Shown: positions 32,246 through 41,416, counted from the first letter of the stretch. The stretch is 64,000 bases of DNA from JANQNX01 sp040217095 (GCA_965229565.1 OZ245888.1:62001-126000), one strand, 5' to 3'. The notes: a model not told the origin generated them from the letters alone. Translations and numbers: made by a program.

Positions 32246-32279
32246 TCCCGGGCATTAGCGAGGGGCCTTTTGTTGACTG

Positions 32280-32307
32280 GATTTCTCGGCTAGCGCTCGA
32301 AATGACA
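32280..32307. repeat. REP-like palindromic sequence
   Basis: GATTTCTCGGCTAGCGCTCG followed by AAATGACA resembles the dispersed bacterial palindrome type GTCATTTCGAGCG...CGAGAAATC. ATTTC and GAAAT flank a near-palindromic centre. Only one copy is in this window, so the repeat status is recalled rather than shown. Confidence 0.4.
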
Positions 32308-32338
32308 GCGTTAGTAGCTTCGAAAAGACGAGATTATT

Positions 32339-34942
32339 TTAGAGCTGACTCCGGATCCAGTCGGGAACCTGTTTTAATGCGGCTTCCAGTGCGGTCGGAT
32401 CATTACCCCCGGCCTGGGCCATATCCGGGCGACCACCACCGCGACCACCCACCTGCTCGGCCACGAAATTCACCAGGTCGCCAGCCTTGATACGGTCAAC
32501 ACTGTCCTTGGTCACACCGGCCACCAGGCTCACCTTGGAATCGTTCACTGTGGCCAGTATAAGCGCGGCCGTACCGAGCTTGTTCTTGAGTTGGTCAACG
32601 GTATCACGCAGCGTTTTTGGATCGGCACCATCCAGTGTCTTGGCTATCACCTTGATACCGTCAATCACCTCGGCTTCATCGGCCATGTTGGTACCGGCAC
32701 TGCTGGCGAGTTTACCCTTCAACTGTTCCAGTTCCTTTTCCAGTTTCCGGATGCGGTCGACCTGCTGTGACAAACGACTATCGACGCTATCGATATCTGT
32801 CTTTAATAACTCGGAGACATGTTGCAATTTGCCTTCCACGTTTTCAGCCCAGTTCAGCGCACCGATACCGGTAACGGCTTCCACCCGGCGTACACCAGCG
32901 GCAATACCGGTCTCGGAGATAATCTTGAATAAACCAATATCGCCGGCTCGCTCCACGTGCGTGCCGCCACACAATTCTTTTGAAAATTCACCACCGATGC
33001 TGAGTACGCGTACCGTATCGTCATACTTTTCACCGAACAGCGACATGGCACCGGACTCTTTTGCTTTTTCCAGTGGCATTACCTGTACCAACGTTTCCTC
33101 GTTGGCCAGTATCTGTGCATTGATCATTTGTTCCAGTTGCACGATCTCTTCACGGGTTAATGGATCGTTATGGGAAAAATCAAAACGCAGGCGATCATCG
33201 GCAACCAGCGAGCCCTTTTGAGTCACATGATCGCCAAGTACCTTGCGCAGTGCCGTGTGCAACAAGTGTGTAGCAGAATGGTTGCGCATGATGTGTTCAC
33301 GGCGCGACGCATCAACGGAGGCATTCACGATATCGCCGACATGTAACTCGCCGGTACGTAACACACCAAGATGAATATGTGACTTGCCCTGCTTCTTGGT
33401 GTCTTCAACTTCGAAAAAGACATCACCTTCAAATAACTCACCGCGGTCACCTACCTGGCCACCCGACTGCGCGTAAAAAGGTGTTTCCAGTAATATGACG
33501 CCACCGATATCACCCTGCTTCAAGGTCTGTACGTTACGGCCATCCTGGTAGAGTCCGGTGACAGTGGTCTTCTGCTGTGTTCTTTCATAGCCGGTAAAGT
33601 TGGTAACAAGGTTGTCGTCGGCACTGACCATAATGCCCGCGTCAAACTTGCTGGCCGCACGGGCCCGTTTGCGCTGTTCGGCCATGGCCTTGTTAAAGCC
33701 ATCCATGTCGACACCTAAGCCGCGTTCGCGGGCGATGTCAGCAGTGAGATCAACCGGGAAACCGTAGGTGTCGTAGAGTCGAAATACATCATCACCGGCA
33801 ATCTGTTTATTTTTACCAAGTTCCGCGATGACCTCGTCCAGTACTTTCAGCCCCTGCTCCAGTGTCTCGGCAAAACGCTCTTCTTCTGCCAGCAGCACAC
33901 GCTCTATATGTTGAAGGGCTTTACCCAGTTCCGGGTAGGCGGCACCCATCACCTGTTCCAGCGGCACAACCAGTTTATGAAAGAACGGCTCCTTGAATCC
34001 CAGCTTGTTACCATGACGGATAGCACGACGAATGATACGCCGTAACACGTAACCACGACCCTCGTTAGCGGGAATTACACCATCGGTTATCAGGAAGGCA
34101 CAGGAACGGATGTGGTCTGCAACGACACGACTGGATGTCAATTCCAGTTCATCATTGCCTGCAAGATCTTTCGTTGCATTGATCAGATGCTGAAACAGAT
34201 CGATGTCGTAGTTGTTGTGGACGTGTTGCATAACCGCGGTAATGCGTTCAAGACCCATACCGGTATCCACCGAGGGATGCGGGATAGGTTTAAGTTCACC
34301 ATCCGATCCACGATCAAACTGGGTAAAAACCAGGTTCCAGATCTCGATATAACGATCCAGTTCGGCATCGGCGCTTCCGGGCGGACCACCAGGGACGTCT
34401 TCGCCATGGTCATAAAAGATCTCACTGCACGGACCACAAGGGCCGGTATCACCCATGGACCAGAAATTGTCTTTTTCGCCGCAACGACTGAAACGATCTT
34501 TCGATACACCGATTTCCTTTAACCAGATATCAGCGGCTTCATCGTCGTCCTCGAACACCGTGACCCAGAGTTTTTCTTCCGGTATTTTCAATACGTCTGT
34601 CAGGTATTCCCAGGCAAAACCGATTGCCTCTCTTTTGAAATAGTCGCCGAAGCTGAAATTACCGAGCATTTCAAAAAAGGTATGGTGACGCGCAGTGTAA
34701 CCCACGTTTTCAAGGTCGTTATGCTTACCACCGGCACGCACACAGCGTTGCGAACTCACCGCCCGCTGGTAGTTACGCTTCTCCCTGCCAAGAAACAGGT
34801 CCTTGAATTGCACCATGCCGGCGTTGGTAAATAAAAGGGTCGGGTCGTTACTCGGTACGAGCGAACTGCTGGGCACCTCAGTGTGCCCTTTCGATTTAAA
34901 GAAATCGATAAATGACTGGCGGATATCGTTACTGCTTTTCAT
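32339..34942 (-). CDS. alaS: Alanyl-tRNA synthetase
   Basis: An 867-residue class II synthetase. The catalytic domain starts SFIDFFKSKGHTEVPSSSL with motif-2 region (RCVRAGGKHNDLENVG) and ends with GRGYVLRRIIRRA. The editing domain has NHSATHLLH and CGGTHV as zinc ligands, and the C-Ala domain ends with GGRGGGRPDMAQAGG. It charges tRNA-Ala and removes mischarged Ser and Gly. Its ATG overlaps the recX stop by four bases, so recX and alaS are translationally coupled. Confidence 0.98.
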   Translation of the reverse strand: MKSSNDIRQSFIDFFKSKGHTEVPSSSLVPSNDPTLLFTNAGMVQFKDLFLGREKRNYQRAVSSQRCVRAGGKHNDLENVGYTARHHTFFEMLGNFSFGDYFKREAIGFAWEYLTDVLKIPEEKLWVTVFEDDDEAADIWLKEIGVSKDRFSRCGEKDNFWSMGDTGPCGPCSEIFYDHGEDVPGGPPGSADAELDRYIEIWNLVFTQFDRGSDGELKPIPHPSVDTGMGLERITAVMQHVHNNYDIDLFQHLINATKDLAGNDELELTSSRVVADHIRSCAFLITDGVIPANEGRGYVLRRIIRRAIRHGNKLGFKEPFFHKLVVPLEQVMGAAYPELGKALQHIERVLLAEEERFAETLEQGLKVLDEVIAELGKNKQIAGDDVFRLYDTYGFPVDLTADIARERGLGVDMDGFNKAMAEQRKRARAASKFDAGIMVSADDNLVTNFTGYERTQQKTTVTGLYQDGRNVQTLKQGDIGGVILLETPFYAQSGGQVGDRGELFEGDVFFEVEDTKKQGKSHIHLGVLRTGELHVGDIVNASVDASRREHIMRNHSATHLLHTALRKVLGDHVTQKGSLVADDRLRFDFSHNDPLTREEIVQLEQMINAQILANEETLVQVMPLEKAKESGAMSLFGEKYDDTVRVLSIGGEFSKELCGGTHVERAGDIGLFKIISETGIAAGVRRVEAVTGIGALNWAENVEGKLQHVSELLKTDIDSVDSRLSQQVDRIRKLEKELEQLKGKLASSAGTNMADEAEVIDGIKVIAKTLDGADPKTLRDTVDQLKNKLGTAALILATVNDSKVSLVAGVTKDSVDRIKAGDLVNFVAEQVGGRGGGRPDMAQAGGNDPTALEAALKQVPDWIRSQL

Positions 34943-35358
34943 TCTTTCAGGACGAGACTGATCTGTTCCGATGTAAAACCGCGACTATATAGGAAACGCG
35001 ACTGTTTTGCCTTATTTTGGTAGTCGCGTGGAACGTCACTGCCGAATTTTTTTACCCTGGTTTGCTCGGCCAACGCCAGCCAGTCCAGCTGATCGGCATT
35101 CAGACAATCTGCTATCAGCCCGGTGTCTATACCACGCTGATTCAGTTCCTGTTTGATCTTGAGTGGGCCCTGTCCCTTGTTGTAACGCTGTTGCACAAAA
35201 CTCTCTGCAAAGCGGGCATCGCTTTGTAGCCCCTCTGCAGAGAGTTTATCCAGTAGCTCTTCGATTAATTCATCGTCTTTACAGTTGCGAGACAGCTTTT
35301 GCCGCAGTTCCCTGCGGCTGTGCTCACGTCTTGCCAGGAAGTCGCAGGCTTTCTGCAA
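34939..35358 (-). CDS. recX: RecA regulator RecX
   Basis: A 139-residue helical protein with the RecX pattern ACDFLARREHSRRELRQKL, then LIEELLDKLSAEGLQSDARFAE, and a C-terminal third repeat (FLYSRGFTSEQI). RecX caps and limits RecA filaments. The best start seems to be TTG at 35358; upstream in-frame codons (no ATG) continue to near the recA stop, so the protein may be slightly longer from a CTG. It is 20 bases after recA and overlaps alaS. Confidence 0.92.
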   Translation of the reverse strand: MQKACDFLARREHSRRELRQKLSRNCKDDELIEELLDKLSAEGLQSDARFAESFVQQRYNKGQGPLKIKQELNQRGIDTGLIADCLNADQLDWLALAEQTRVKKFGSDVPRDYQNKAKQSRFLYSRGFTSEQISLVLKE

Positions 35359-35378
35359 GACTTCCTGGCGTTCTGTGA

Positions 35379-36443
35379 TCAGGCTACTACCTCTTCATCC
35401 GGGGCGTCCTCGGCCACGTCTTCTTCAGTGACCGGTAACACGGTGGGGAGTAATTGTGCGCGAATCTTTGCCTGTAGTTGATCCGCGATTTCCGGGTTTT
35501 CTTTCAGGTAGGTTCGTACATTGTCCTTGCCCTGGCCGATGCGCTCATCGCCGTAGCTGTACCAGGCACCGGCCTTGTCGATCAGCCCCAACTGCACGCC
35601 GAGATCGATGATCTCACCATGACGGGAGATGCCCTCACCGTAAAGAATATCAAACTCGGCCTGCTTGAACGGGGGTGCTATCTTGTTCTTGACGACCTTG
35701 ACGCGGGTCTCGTTGCCTACTACTTCATCACCCTTCTTGATGGCACCGATACGGCGAATGTCGAGTCGCACACTGGAATAAAACTTCAGTGCATTACCAC
35801 CGGTTGTCGTTTCCGGGTTACCAAACATAACACCGATCTTCATACGGATCTGGTTAATAAAGATGACGCAGCAATTGGCGCGCTTGATGTTACCGGTCAG
35901 TTTACGTAGTGCCTGTGACATCAGGCGTGCAGCCAGACCCATGTGCGAGTCACCCATTTCACCTTCAATTTCTGCCTTGGGTACCAGTGCCGCTACCGAG
36001 TCGATGACGACCAGTTCTACCGCGCCACTGCGAACCAGCATGTCGCAGATTTCCAGTGCCTGTTCGCCCGTGTCCGGTTGCGATACCAGCAGTTCATCAA
36101 TATCCACGCCCAGCTTTTCAGCATAGATAGGGTCCAGTGCATGCTCGGCATCGATAAAGGCGCAGGTTTTACCCTGTTTCTGTGCCTCGGCGATGGCCGA
36201 CAGGGTCAGCGTGGTTTTACCAGAGGATTCCGGACCGTATATTTCAACGATACGACCATACGGTAAACCGCCTGCGCCCAGCGCAATATCCAGTCCCAGG
36301 GAACCGGTACTGACAGTCGGAATTGCCGCAACCGGCTGGTCTCCCATTTTCATGACCGAGCCCTTGCCGAACTGTTTTTCGATCTGGCCCAGTGCCATAC
36401 TCAGTGCACGTTTCTTGTCGTCATCTACCTTTGCTGTTGCCAT
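35379..36443 (-). CDS. recA: Recombinase RecA
   Basis: The 354-residue protein is full length, with Walker A GPESSGKTT (about 66-74), Walker B LVVIDSVAAL, the L1/L2 loops (MGLAARLMSQALRKL; NPETTTGGNALKFYSS) and an acidic C-terminal tail. It forms filaments on single-stranded DNA for strand exchange and for LexA cleavage. Ribosome site AAGGAG precedes the ATG. A strong promoter is visible, but I find no CTGT-N8-ACAG LexA box near it. Confidence 0.98.
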   Translation of the reverse strand: MATAKVDDDKKRALSMALGQIEKQFGKGSVMKMGDQPVAAIPTVSTGSLGLDIALGAGGLPYGRIVEIYGPESSGKTTLTLSAIAEAQKQGKTCAFIDAEHALDPIYAEKLGVDIDELLVSQPDTGEQALEICDMLVRSGAVELVVIDSVAALVPKAEIEGEMGDSHMGLAARLMSQALRKLTGNIKRANCCVIFINQIRMKIGVMFGNPETTTGGNALKFYSSVRLDIRRIGAIKKGDEVVGNETRVKVVKNKIAPPFKQAEFDILYGEGISRHGEIIDLGVQLGLIDKAGAWYSYGDERIGQGKDNVRTYLKENPEIADQLQAKIRAQLLPTVLPVTEEDVAEDAPDEEVVA

Positions 36444-36507
36444 CGTAATATCTCCTTATCCAGTTTATCGATGCCTGTCGTTCCCCCTCGAACGACCAGT
36501 TGCCGAT

Positions 36508-36536
36508 AGAATAGGCAATACTTTTTTTGATGTCAA
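36508..36536 (-). promoter_or_regulatory. Strong sigma-70 promoter of recA
   Basis: On the minus strand a perfect TTGACA (36531-36536) and TATTCT (36508-36513) are separated by 17 bases, 64 bases or more before the recA ATG. No standard enterobacterial LexA operator overlaps it. Confidence 0.75.
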
Positions 36537-36600
36537 TATTTTTTATTACCTTTATATTTTTTACTATGTAATAAATTCTATCGAGGTATTTTCATTTCGG

Positions 36601-36606
36601 TATACT
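36601..36606 (+). promoter_or_regulatory. -10 element of a probable leaderless WYL-regulator transcript
   Basis: TATACT ends seven bases before the ATG at 36613, so transcription would begin at or next to the A of the start codon. No ribosome binding site lies in the usual place. The -35 region is weak, as in activated or repressed promoters. Confidence 0.4.
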
Positions 36607-36612
36607 TTGACC

Positions 36613-37482
36613 ATGTTGAATGAAATCAAGTGGGCCACCCGCCAGCGGCTGCAGTTTATAGAAGTAATGGCTTACTACACAGGTGTGGTCACACGCAGCG
36701 ACGTGGCACGGGCCTTTGCCATTTCCGACGCGGCCGCGACAAAGGACCTCAAGTACTACGGGGATATTGCCCCTGGCAACCTGAACTACAAGCACAGCGT
36801 GTTCGGTTTCGTTCCTACGGCCGATTTCAGCGCCGTATTCGCCGATCTGTCGCCCACCACCGTATTACCCATGCTGGAAGCCAACCTGACCGTGGTTGGC
36901 AGTCCTGACCCGGATGAACCGGTATTTGGCGTTGCCTCGGAAAACCTGGTGTTGCCCAACCGTTTGCCCGGCCAGGAGGTACTGAGCCAGATTACACGGG
37001 CCATCCATGGTAGCAACAGGCTAAAAGTCAGCTATCACTCACTATCTGAAAATTCAAATATTGAAAGGATTATTGAGCCACATGCCCTGGTGAACACCGG
37101 TTTTCGCTGGCACGTACGTGCCTACAACGAGGACAGTTTTGATTTCCGGGATTTCGTTCTGTCACGTTTCGTGGAGGCCACCTGTCTCGAGGAAGCGGCC
37201 GAATCCAGTGCCCGCTACGACGAGGACTGGATAGAATTCGTGGTATTGAAGCTTGGCCCCCACCCAGCTCTGAGCCAGAAACAGAAGGCTAGCCTGCTGA
37301 TCGACTACAAGGCAGAAAAAGAGATCATTGAAATACGCATTCGCCGGGCACTGATCGGCTACCTGTTACGACAGTTAAGCGTCGATACCAGTGCAGACCA
37401 TTCGCGTGACCCGATACAGTATCAACTGGTGGTATTGAACCGCGACGAGATCGAGCCGTTTGCGAGTTGGGCGTTTAACTAA
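36613..37482 (+). CDS. WYL-domain transcription regulator (BrxR/CapW-like)
   Basis: A 289-residue protein: N-terminal winged helix (about 5-75; TRQRLQFIEVMAYYTGVVTR, SDVARAFAISDAAATKDLKYY, then APGNLNYKHSVFGFVPT), a WYL domain (about 130-210; LKVSYHSLS ... IEPHALVNTGFRWHVRAYNE) and a C-terminal WCX-like part. The pattern APGNL.Y plus FVPT is that of BrxR/CapW regulators of phage-defence islands. No defence gene is nearby. The longer open frame to 36193 overlaps recA and is rejected. It diverges from recA. Confidence 0.85.
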   Translation: MLNEIKWATRQRLQFIEVMAYYTGVVTRSDVARAFAISDAAATKDLKYYGDIAPGNLNYKHSVFGFVPTADFSAVFADLSPTTVLPMLEANLTVVGSPDPDEPVFGVASENLVLPNRLPGQEVLSQITRAIHGSNRLKVSYHSLSENSNIERIIEPHALVNTGFRWHVRAYNEDSFDFRDFVLSRFVEATCLEEAAESSARYDEDWIEFVVLKLGPHPALSQKQKASLLIDYKAEKEIIEIRIRRALIGYLLRQLSVDTSADHSRDPIQYQLVVLNRDEIEPFASWAFN

Positions 37483-37987
37483 ACAGCCAGGACTTTAAAA
37501 CGCGGTACGTCACCCCACCTGGCCCTGATTCGGAAACGATCAGTGCAAAACGATTTATATGCCAATCGATAGAAAATCGATTTTTAGCAATGATGTTTTG
37601 TTTGACCTTTCTGGCAAAGGTCACGTGTGGTTTATAGCGACGTTTATCGGGCTTGATGCCATGCGGTTTCAGTATTACAGCGATAGCTTCGACAAGATCT
37701 AACAACTGTGGCGGGTGCTGTTCCGGCCCAAGCCAGGCAATACGGGGTTTTTCCCACCAGCCAACGCGCGTGAGTGTCAGCGTAAACTGTTTAGCCTTTA
37801 TTGATGCCGCATCCCTGGTCACTTCCTTTTGAACATGTTCGGAAACCTCGCCGAGAAATGCGAGTGTCATGTGCAGGTTTGATTTTGCTACCAGTCGAAC
37901 AGGCTCATCTTGAAACTGCGTCGCAACCTGGTAAAGCTGGTCACGCGTTTCATCATCCGGCCACAAGGCAAAGAACAGGCGCGACAT
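37475..37987 (-). CDS. thpR: RNA 2',3'-cyclic phosphodiesterase (LigT family)
   Basis: A 170-residue 2H phosphoesterase with the two HxTx motifs HMTL (near 39) and HVTF (near 126), and the family start RLFFALWPDDETRDQL. It opens 2',3'-cyclic phosphates at RNA ends to 2'-phosphates. It converges with the WYL gene, overlapping by eight bases at the 3' ends, and follows the RsbU-like gene by five bases, so it is probably its operon partner. Confidence 0.92.
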   Translation of the reverse strand: MSRLFFALWPDDETRDQLYQVATQFQDEPVRLVAKSNLHMTLAFLGEVSEHVQKEVTRDAASIKAKQFTLTLTRVGWWEKPRIAWLGPEQHPPQLLDLVEAIAVILKPHGIKPDKRRYKPHVTFARKVKQNIIAKNRFSIDWHINRFALIVSESGPGGVTYRVLKSWLFS

Positions 37988-37992
37988 GACTG

Positions 37993-39159
37993 TCAGGAAG
38001 AAATGGTAACCATGACCAGCGTCTGGTCATCCTGTTCATTGGAATTACTGACGTGCTGATGATAAGTATCCATGAAGTTTGACATTAACAACTCTGCCGA
38101 GCCGGCCGGGCTTTGTTCCAGTACCGATTTCAAACGATCAAAACCAAACTGTTCACCGGAGATCGATTCGGCCTCGGTAATACCATCGGTATATAAAACA
38201 ATGGTATCGCCCTGCTCGAGCTGCGTGGTTTCCGTAGTCCAGCTATAGTCGCGTTCTATGCCAATCGGTATGCCGGTTTTACTTTGCAGTACGCTGACGT
38301 GGCCTTCATGGTGCTTGATCAATATTGGCAGATGACCGGCAGAGGCGTAGGAAAAAATATCTGTCGATGCATCATAGTTACAAAGAATACCGGTACTGAA
38401 GCCACCGCGATATTCGCGCGTGAAATAATACTTGTTGACGTATTTCAGCACATCGCCGGGGCCGGAGCCGGCCTGGTACTCGTACGTACGCAGGATGGCA
38501 TCGACCATGGCGACCTCTACTGCGGCACCTGGACCATGGCCCGAGACATCCATCAGCCCGACTCCCCAGATCAATGGCGGATTTTCAACCCCGGCGCGTT
38601 TACGAGATGGACGCAGGTCAATCACATCGAAGTAATCGCCGCCGCCGCCAACACTGGGACGGTAATAGGTTGCATAGTCCAGGCCCTCGATACGATGACC
38701 TTCAGATGGCAACAGCTTTTCCTTGATGGTTTTTACTTCACGGATATAGTCCTGGTATTTCTTTTCTTTCCTGTCATTTATTTTTACCAGTCGATCATTT
38801 TCAACCAGTGCATCAACCAGGTTTAATAATAGTTGCGGCTCATAACTATCCATCACTTTTTTACCGGGTGCGGCAGCAAGCAGGTAGTGAGCCCTGGGTT
38901 GTAGTTGCAAGGGAGACAAGATCACGTCATCACAGTCAGTAAATAGTCCCTGCAATACTTCAGGTAAATTTTCAATGGCAAGATACAGGCTGTGGTTATT
39001 ATTAGTTGGTACTTCGAATGGTGCATCGAGCTGTATGTCTTTCTCGTTTCCAAGTACATGCTGCACACCGTCGACTGTGGTCAATTCATACACAGTCATG
39101 CCGGGTAATGCCTGCAGGACCCGCTGCATAAGTGAGGAATAGGCAGAGCCCGTTTTCAT
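37993..39159 (-). CDS. RsbU/SpoIIE-type PP2C phosphatase
   Basis: A 388-residue protein. The N-terminal 130 residues have no recognised domain; a short helical linker (ENDRLVKINDRKEKKYQDYI) leads into a SpoIIE-type phosphatase (about 170-388) with metal-binding GGGGDYFDV, GLMDVSGHGPGAA, YASAGHLP, LYTDGITEA and EQDDQTLVMV. Such enzymes dephosphorylate anti-sigma antagonists. No partner (STAS or HPK-like kinase) is visible nearby. It overlaps pncC by ATGA. Confidence 0.87.
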   Translation of the reverse strand: MKTGSAYSSLMQRVLQALPGMTVYELTTVDGVQHVLGNEKDIQLDAPFEVPTNNNHSLYLAIENLPEVLQGLFTDCDDVILSPLQLQPRAHYLLAAAPGKKVMDSYEPQLLLNLVDALVENDRLVKINDRKEKKYQDYIREVKTIKEKLLPSEGHRIEGLDYATYYRPSVGGGGDYFDVIDLRPSRKRAGVENPPLIWGVGLMDVSGHGPGAAVEVAMVDAILRTYEYQAGSGPGDVLKYVNKYYFTREYRGGFSTGILCNYDASTDIFSYASAGHLPILIKHHEGHVSVLQSKTGIPIGIERDYSWTTETTQLEQGDTIVLYTDGITEAESISGEQFGFDRLKSVLEQSPAGSAELLMSNFMDTYHQHVSNSNEQDDQTLVMVTISS

Positions 39160-39656
39160 TCAAGTTCCTGGCTGGTTATGTCAATCAAACCCTGCAAGGC
39201 AAGTAAACAGGCCTGTTCCCTGACCTGCTGTCGATCACCATTGAATTGCACCCGCGTTGTTTTTATTTCACCGGTTGCACCATACCAGCCAAAACAAACC
39301 GTACCCACCGGCTTGTCATCTGTCCCTCCATCAGGCCCGGCAATTCCGGTAACAGACACGCCAAACTGCGCGTGGCTGTTGGCCAGTGCACCGGCCACCA
39401 TCTCTGCAGCAGTTTGCTCGCTGACAGCGCCGAACTGTTCGAGTGTTTCCCGGGAGACGTTCAGCAGTTCCACCTTGGCTTCATTTGAATAAGTCACGAA
39501 ACCGCGATCAAACCATGCCGAACTGCCGGCGATGCTGGTCAGATGCTCCGCCAGGCCGCCGCCAGTACAGGATTCCGCTGTTACCAGCGCGGCTGACAGC
39601 CTGGTCAGGTTTTCAGCCAATTGTTCAACCGTATTAATAATGTTTGGATTTGGCAT
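39156..39656 (-). CDS. pncC: Nicotinamide-nucleotide amidase PncC
   Basis: A 166-residue CinA C-terminal-type enzyme with LVTAESCTGGGLAEHLTSIAGSS-like start (Ser/Cys active region near 27-30), TYSNEAKVELL and GIAGPDGGTDDKPVGTV. It deamidates NMN to NaMN in NAD recycling. pncC near recA is the usual gammaproteobacterial order, here separated by phosphatase, thpR and WYL genes. Confidence 0.95.
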   Translation of the reverse strand: MPNPNIINTVEQLAENLTRLSAALVTAESCTGGGLAEHLTSIAGSSAWFDRGFVTYSNEAKVELLNVSRETLEQFGAVSEQTAAEMVAGALANSHAQFGVSVTGIAGPDGGTDDKPVGTVCFGWYGATGEIKTTRVQFNGDRQQVREQACLLALQGLIDITSQELE

Positions 39657-39693
39657 ATATTCAGTTATTCAAACCATGATAATACCCCAGGTA

Positions 39694-40152
39694 CTAAACC
39701 TGGTTTCTCTTCTTCCTGAAAAACCCTTGAATAAGTGTCTTACTCTCGTCTTCCATAACGTTAGTGGTAATCCCGGTTCTGTGATTAAGCTCGTCTGATT
39801 GCAGGATATTAAATACGCTGCCTGCTGCGCCACTGCGCGGATCACTCACCGCATAGACGAGCCGTTTAATTCGAGCATGAACAATAGCACCTGCACACAT
39901 GGCACAGGGTTCCAGGGTGACATACATCTCGGCACCGGTTAGACGATAGTTGTTCACGTTCTTGCCGGCAGCGCGCAATGCCACTATCTCTGCATGCGCG
40001 GTAGGATCGTGACCGGAAATAGGCTGGTTCCAGCCCTCGCCAATAATGTTGTCATCCAGCACAATGACCGCACCAACCGGGACCTCGCCCAGTGCCTCGG
40101 CATGCCGGGCAAGGGCCAGTGCATGCTGCATCCATTTTTCATCATTGGTCAT
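39694..40152 (-). CDS. tadA: tRNA-specific adenosine deaminase
   Basis: The 152-residue zinc enzyme has HAE (about 57-59; PTAHAEIVALRAAG) and PCAMC (ACTLEPCAMCAGAIVHARI region, near 87-91), the standard deaminase ligands. It edits the wobble A34 to inosine in tRNA-Arg(ACG), whose gene is at 29946. It starts seven bases after the NnrU-family gene. Confidence 0.96.
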   Translation of the reverse strand: MTNDEKWMQHALALARHAEALGEVPVGAVIVLDDNIIGEGWNQPISGHDPTAHAEIVALRAAGKNVNNYRLTGAEMYVTLEPCAMCAGAIVHARIKRLVYAVSDPRSGAAGSVFNILQSDELNHRTGITTNVMEDESKTLIQGFFRKKRNQV

Positions 40153-40158
40153 GGCTTT

Positions 40159-40698
40159 TTAGAACAGCGGCACACCGGCCCAGCCATGTACGAACAACAC
40201 CACAACATAGGTAAACGTACCGGCCACTACAACGATAATGTCCTTCTTGATCGGGTAGTGCTGAGCCGCCTTGCTTTTTTTAGTTAACAGCATGTCGAGT
40301 ACTGCATAGATGGCAAAGGCTGAAAACAGGATGACCGCCCTTACTTCACCATTGTTAAGCAGGTGGAGTACGGCCCATATCAATATGCCTGCAAGCATTG
40401 GGTGCTTGATGAAGCGCCTGATGTTGGTTTTCATATGGGCCGCGGCAAGCAAAATAAATGCAACTGGCATCAGGTGCAGTGCCATTTCCCTGCTGTATGA
40501 AACGGGAATCCAGAGTAATTCGATACTTGCCTGACGGTAACCGATGACGATCAATATGATGCCGATAATTGAAGGTAGTGCGATTAGACCCTTGTACTTA
40601 TTGACACCAAGTTTTTCCTGCAATGTTGAAGAAACCGGTAGTAATGGAACAAGATGACTGCCAAAGAAAAGCAGCATGCCGGCGGCCATGATGAGCAT
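40159..40698 (-). CDS. NnrU-family membrane protein
   Basis: A 179-residue protein with about five to six membrane segments. The start GMLLFFGSHLVPLLP, the RxxHPMLAG segment (IRRFIKHPMLAGILIWAVLHLLNNG) and the final GWAGVPLF match NnrU, a family linked to nitrite/nitric-oxide metabolism in denitrifiers and distantly to 15-cis-zeta-carotene isomerase. Its role here is not known. It lies immediately upstream of tadA. Confidence 0.85.
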   Translation of the reverse strand: MLIMAAGMLLFFGSHLVPLLPVSSTLQEKLGVNKYKGLIALPSIIGIILIVIGYRQASIELLWIPVSYSREMALHLMPVAFILLAAAHMKTNIRRFIKHPMLAGILIWAVLHLLNNGEVRAVILFSAFAIYAVLDMLLTKKSKAAQHYPIKKDIIVVVAGTFTYVVVLFVHGWAGVPLF

Positions 40699-40774
40699 GA
40701 TATCGTCCTCCTGTTGGACAAGCGTGGTACAACTTACCAGAAAAAAACAGCTGGTTTAATTATTGCCTGCAGGA

Positions 40775-41347
40775 TTAATTACAAATACCGGTCTCCTCTG
40801 TGTCTCCATCTTCTGCATCAAACAACTGTCGACAACGCAGTTTGCCCTGGTTATAGACTTCGCGCATGGCGAGATTACCGTCCTGGTCCCACTGCAGTTG
40901 CTCACCATGCAGACGGTCCTCTTCATAATTCAGGATCAGCTTTTTACTGCCGCTCTCGTACCATGATTTATAGACTCCGTGGCGCTTGCCGTGCAGGTAC
41001 GGGCCCTGGTCACTTATCTTGCCATTCGGATGCCACCAGTTATGCAACCCTTCCTGTACACCATTGACAAACTCGCCGGCAAAAAAGGGTTTCCCGCGTG
41101 AATACCACTCGTACCAGTTGCCCTCTTTTTTACCATTGATAATTTTTCCTCGCGTGAGAACAACACCGTTATAGGATCTGCCGTAGATGTCGGAATTCGC
41201 GTAATCACTGTCGATACTACCGGTAAATGGCGTATCGCTGTCAATCGCATAGTAGAGGCCATCACGCTGTTCCAGCATGTTAATGTCCGTGATTTCACTG
41301 CATCCGGTGAGAAATAGCAGGAAAAAGATTGAGCTGAATCTGTACAT
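40775..41347 (-). CDS. MORN-repeat lipoprotein (YwqK-like)
   Basis: A 190-residue lipoprotein with lipobox LTGC (Cys about 16) and repeated G-x-W-Y/E-x-W-Y-x-x-G units (KEGNWYEWYSRGKPFFAG, QEGLHNWWHPNGKISD, RHGVYKSWYESGSKK, HGEQLQWDQDGN). Such antitoxin-like YwqK/MORN modules form beta-sheets; function unknown. AGGG lies before the start. It is downstream of guaA in the same direction. Confidence 0.8.
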   Translation of the reverse strand: MYRFSSIFFLLFLTGCSEITDINMLEQRDGLYYAIDSDTPFTGSIDSDYANSDIYGRSYNGVVLTRGKIINGKKEGNWYEWYSRGKPFFAGEFVNGVQEGLHNWWHPNGKISDQGPYLHGKRHGVYKSWYESGSKKLILNYEEDRLHGEQLQWDQDGNLAMREVYNQGKLRCRQLFDAEDGDTEETGICN

Positions 41348-41416
41348 AACCCTGTAACAATAGACGTATTTCTATCGTTGGGAATGCAAGAAATGTTACA
41401 GCATAGACCTATTAAC

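Noticed and set aside
36193..36612. 420-base upstream extension of the WYL gene frame
   Set aside because: It lies antisense inside recA and adds a sequence with no domain; the WYL family starts at the ATG at 36613.
36444..36612. LexA box in the recA promoter
   Set aside because: I looked for CTGT-N8-ACAG and near matches on both strands and found none that overlaps the promoter.
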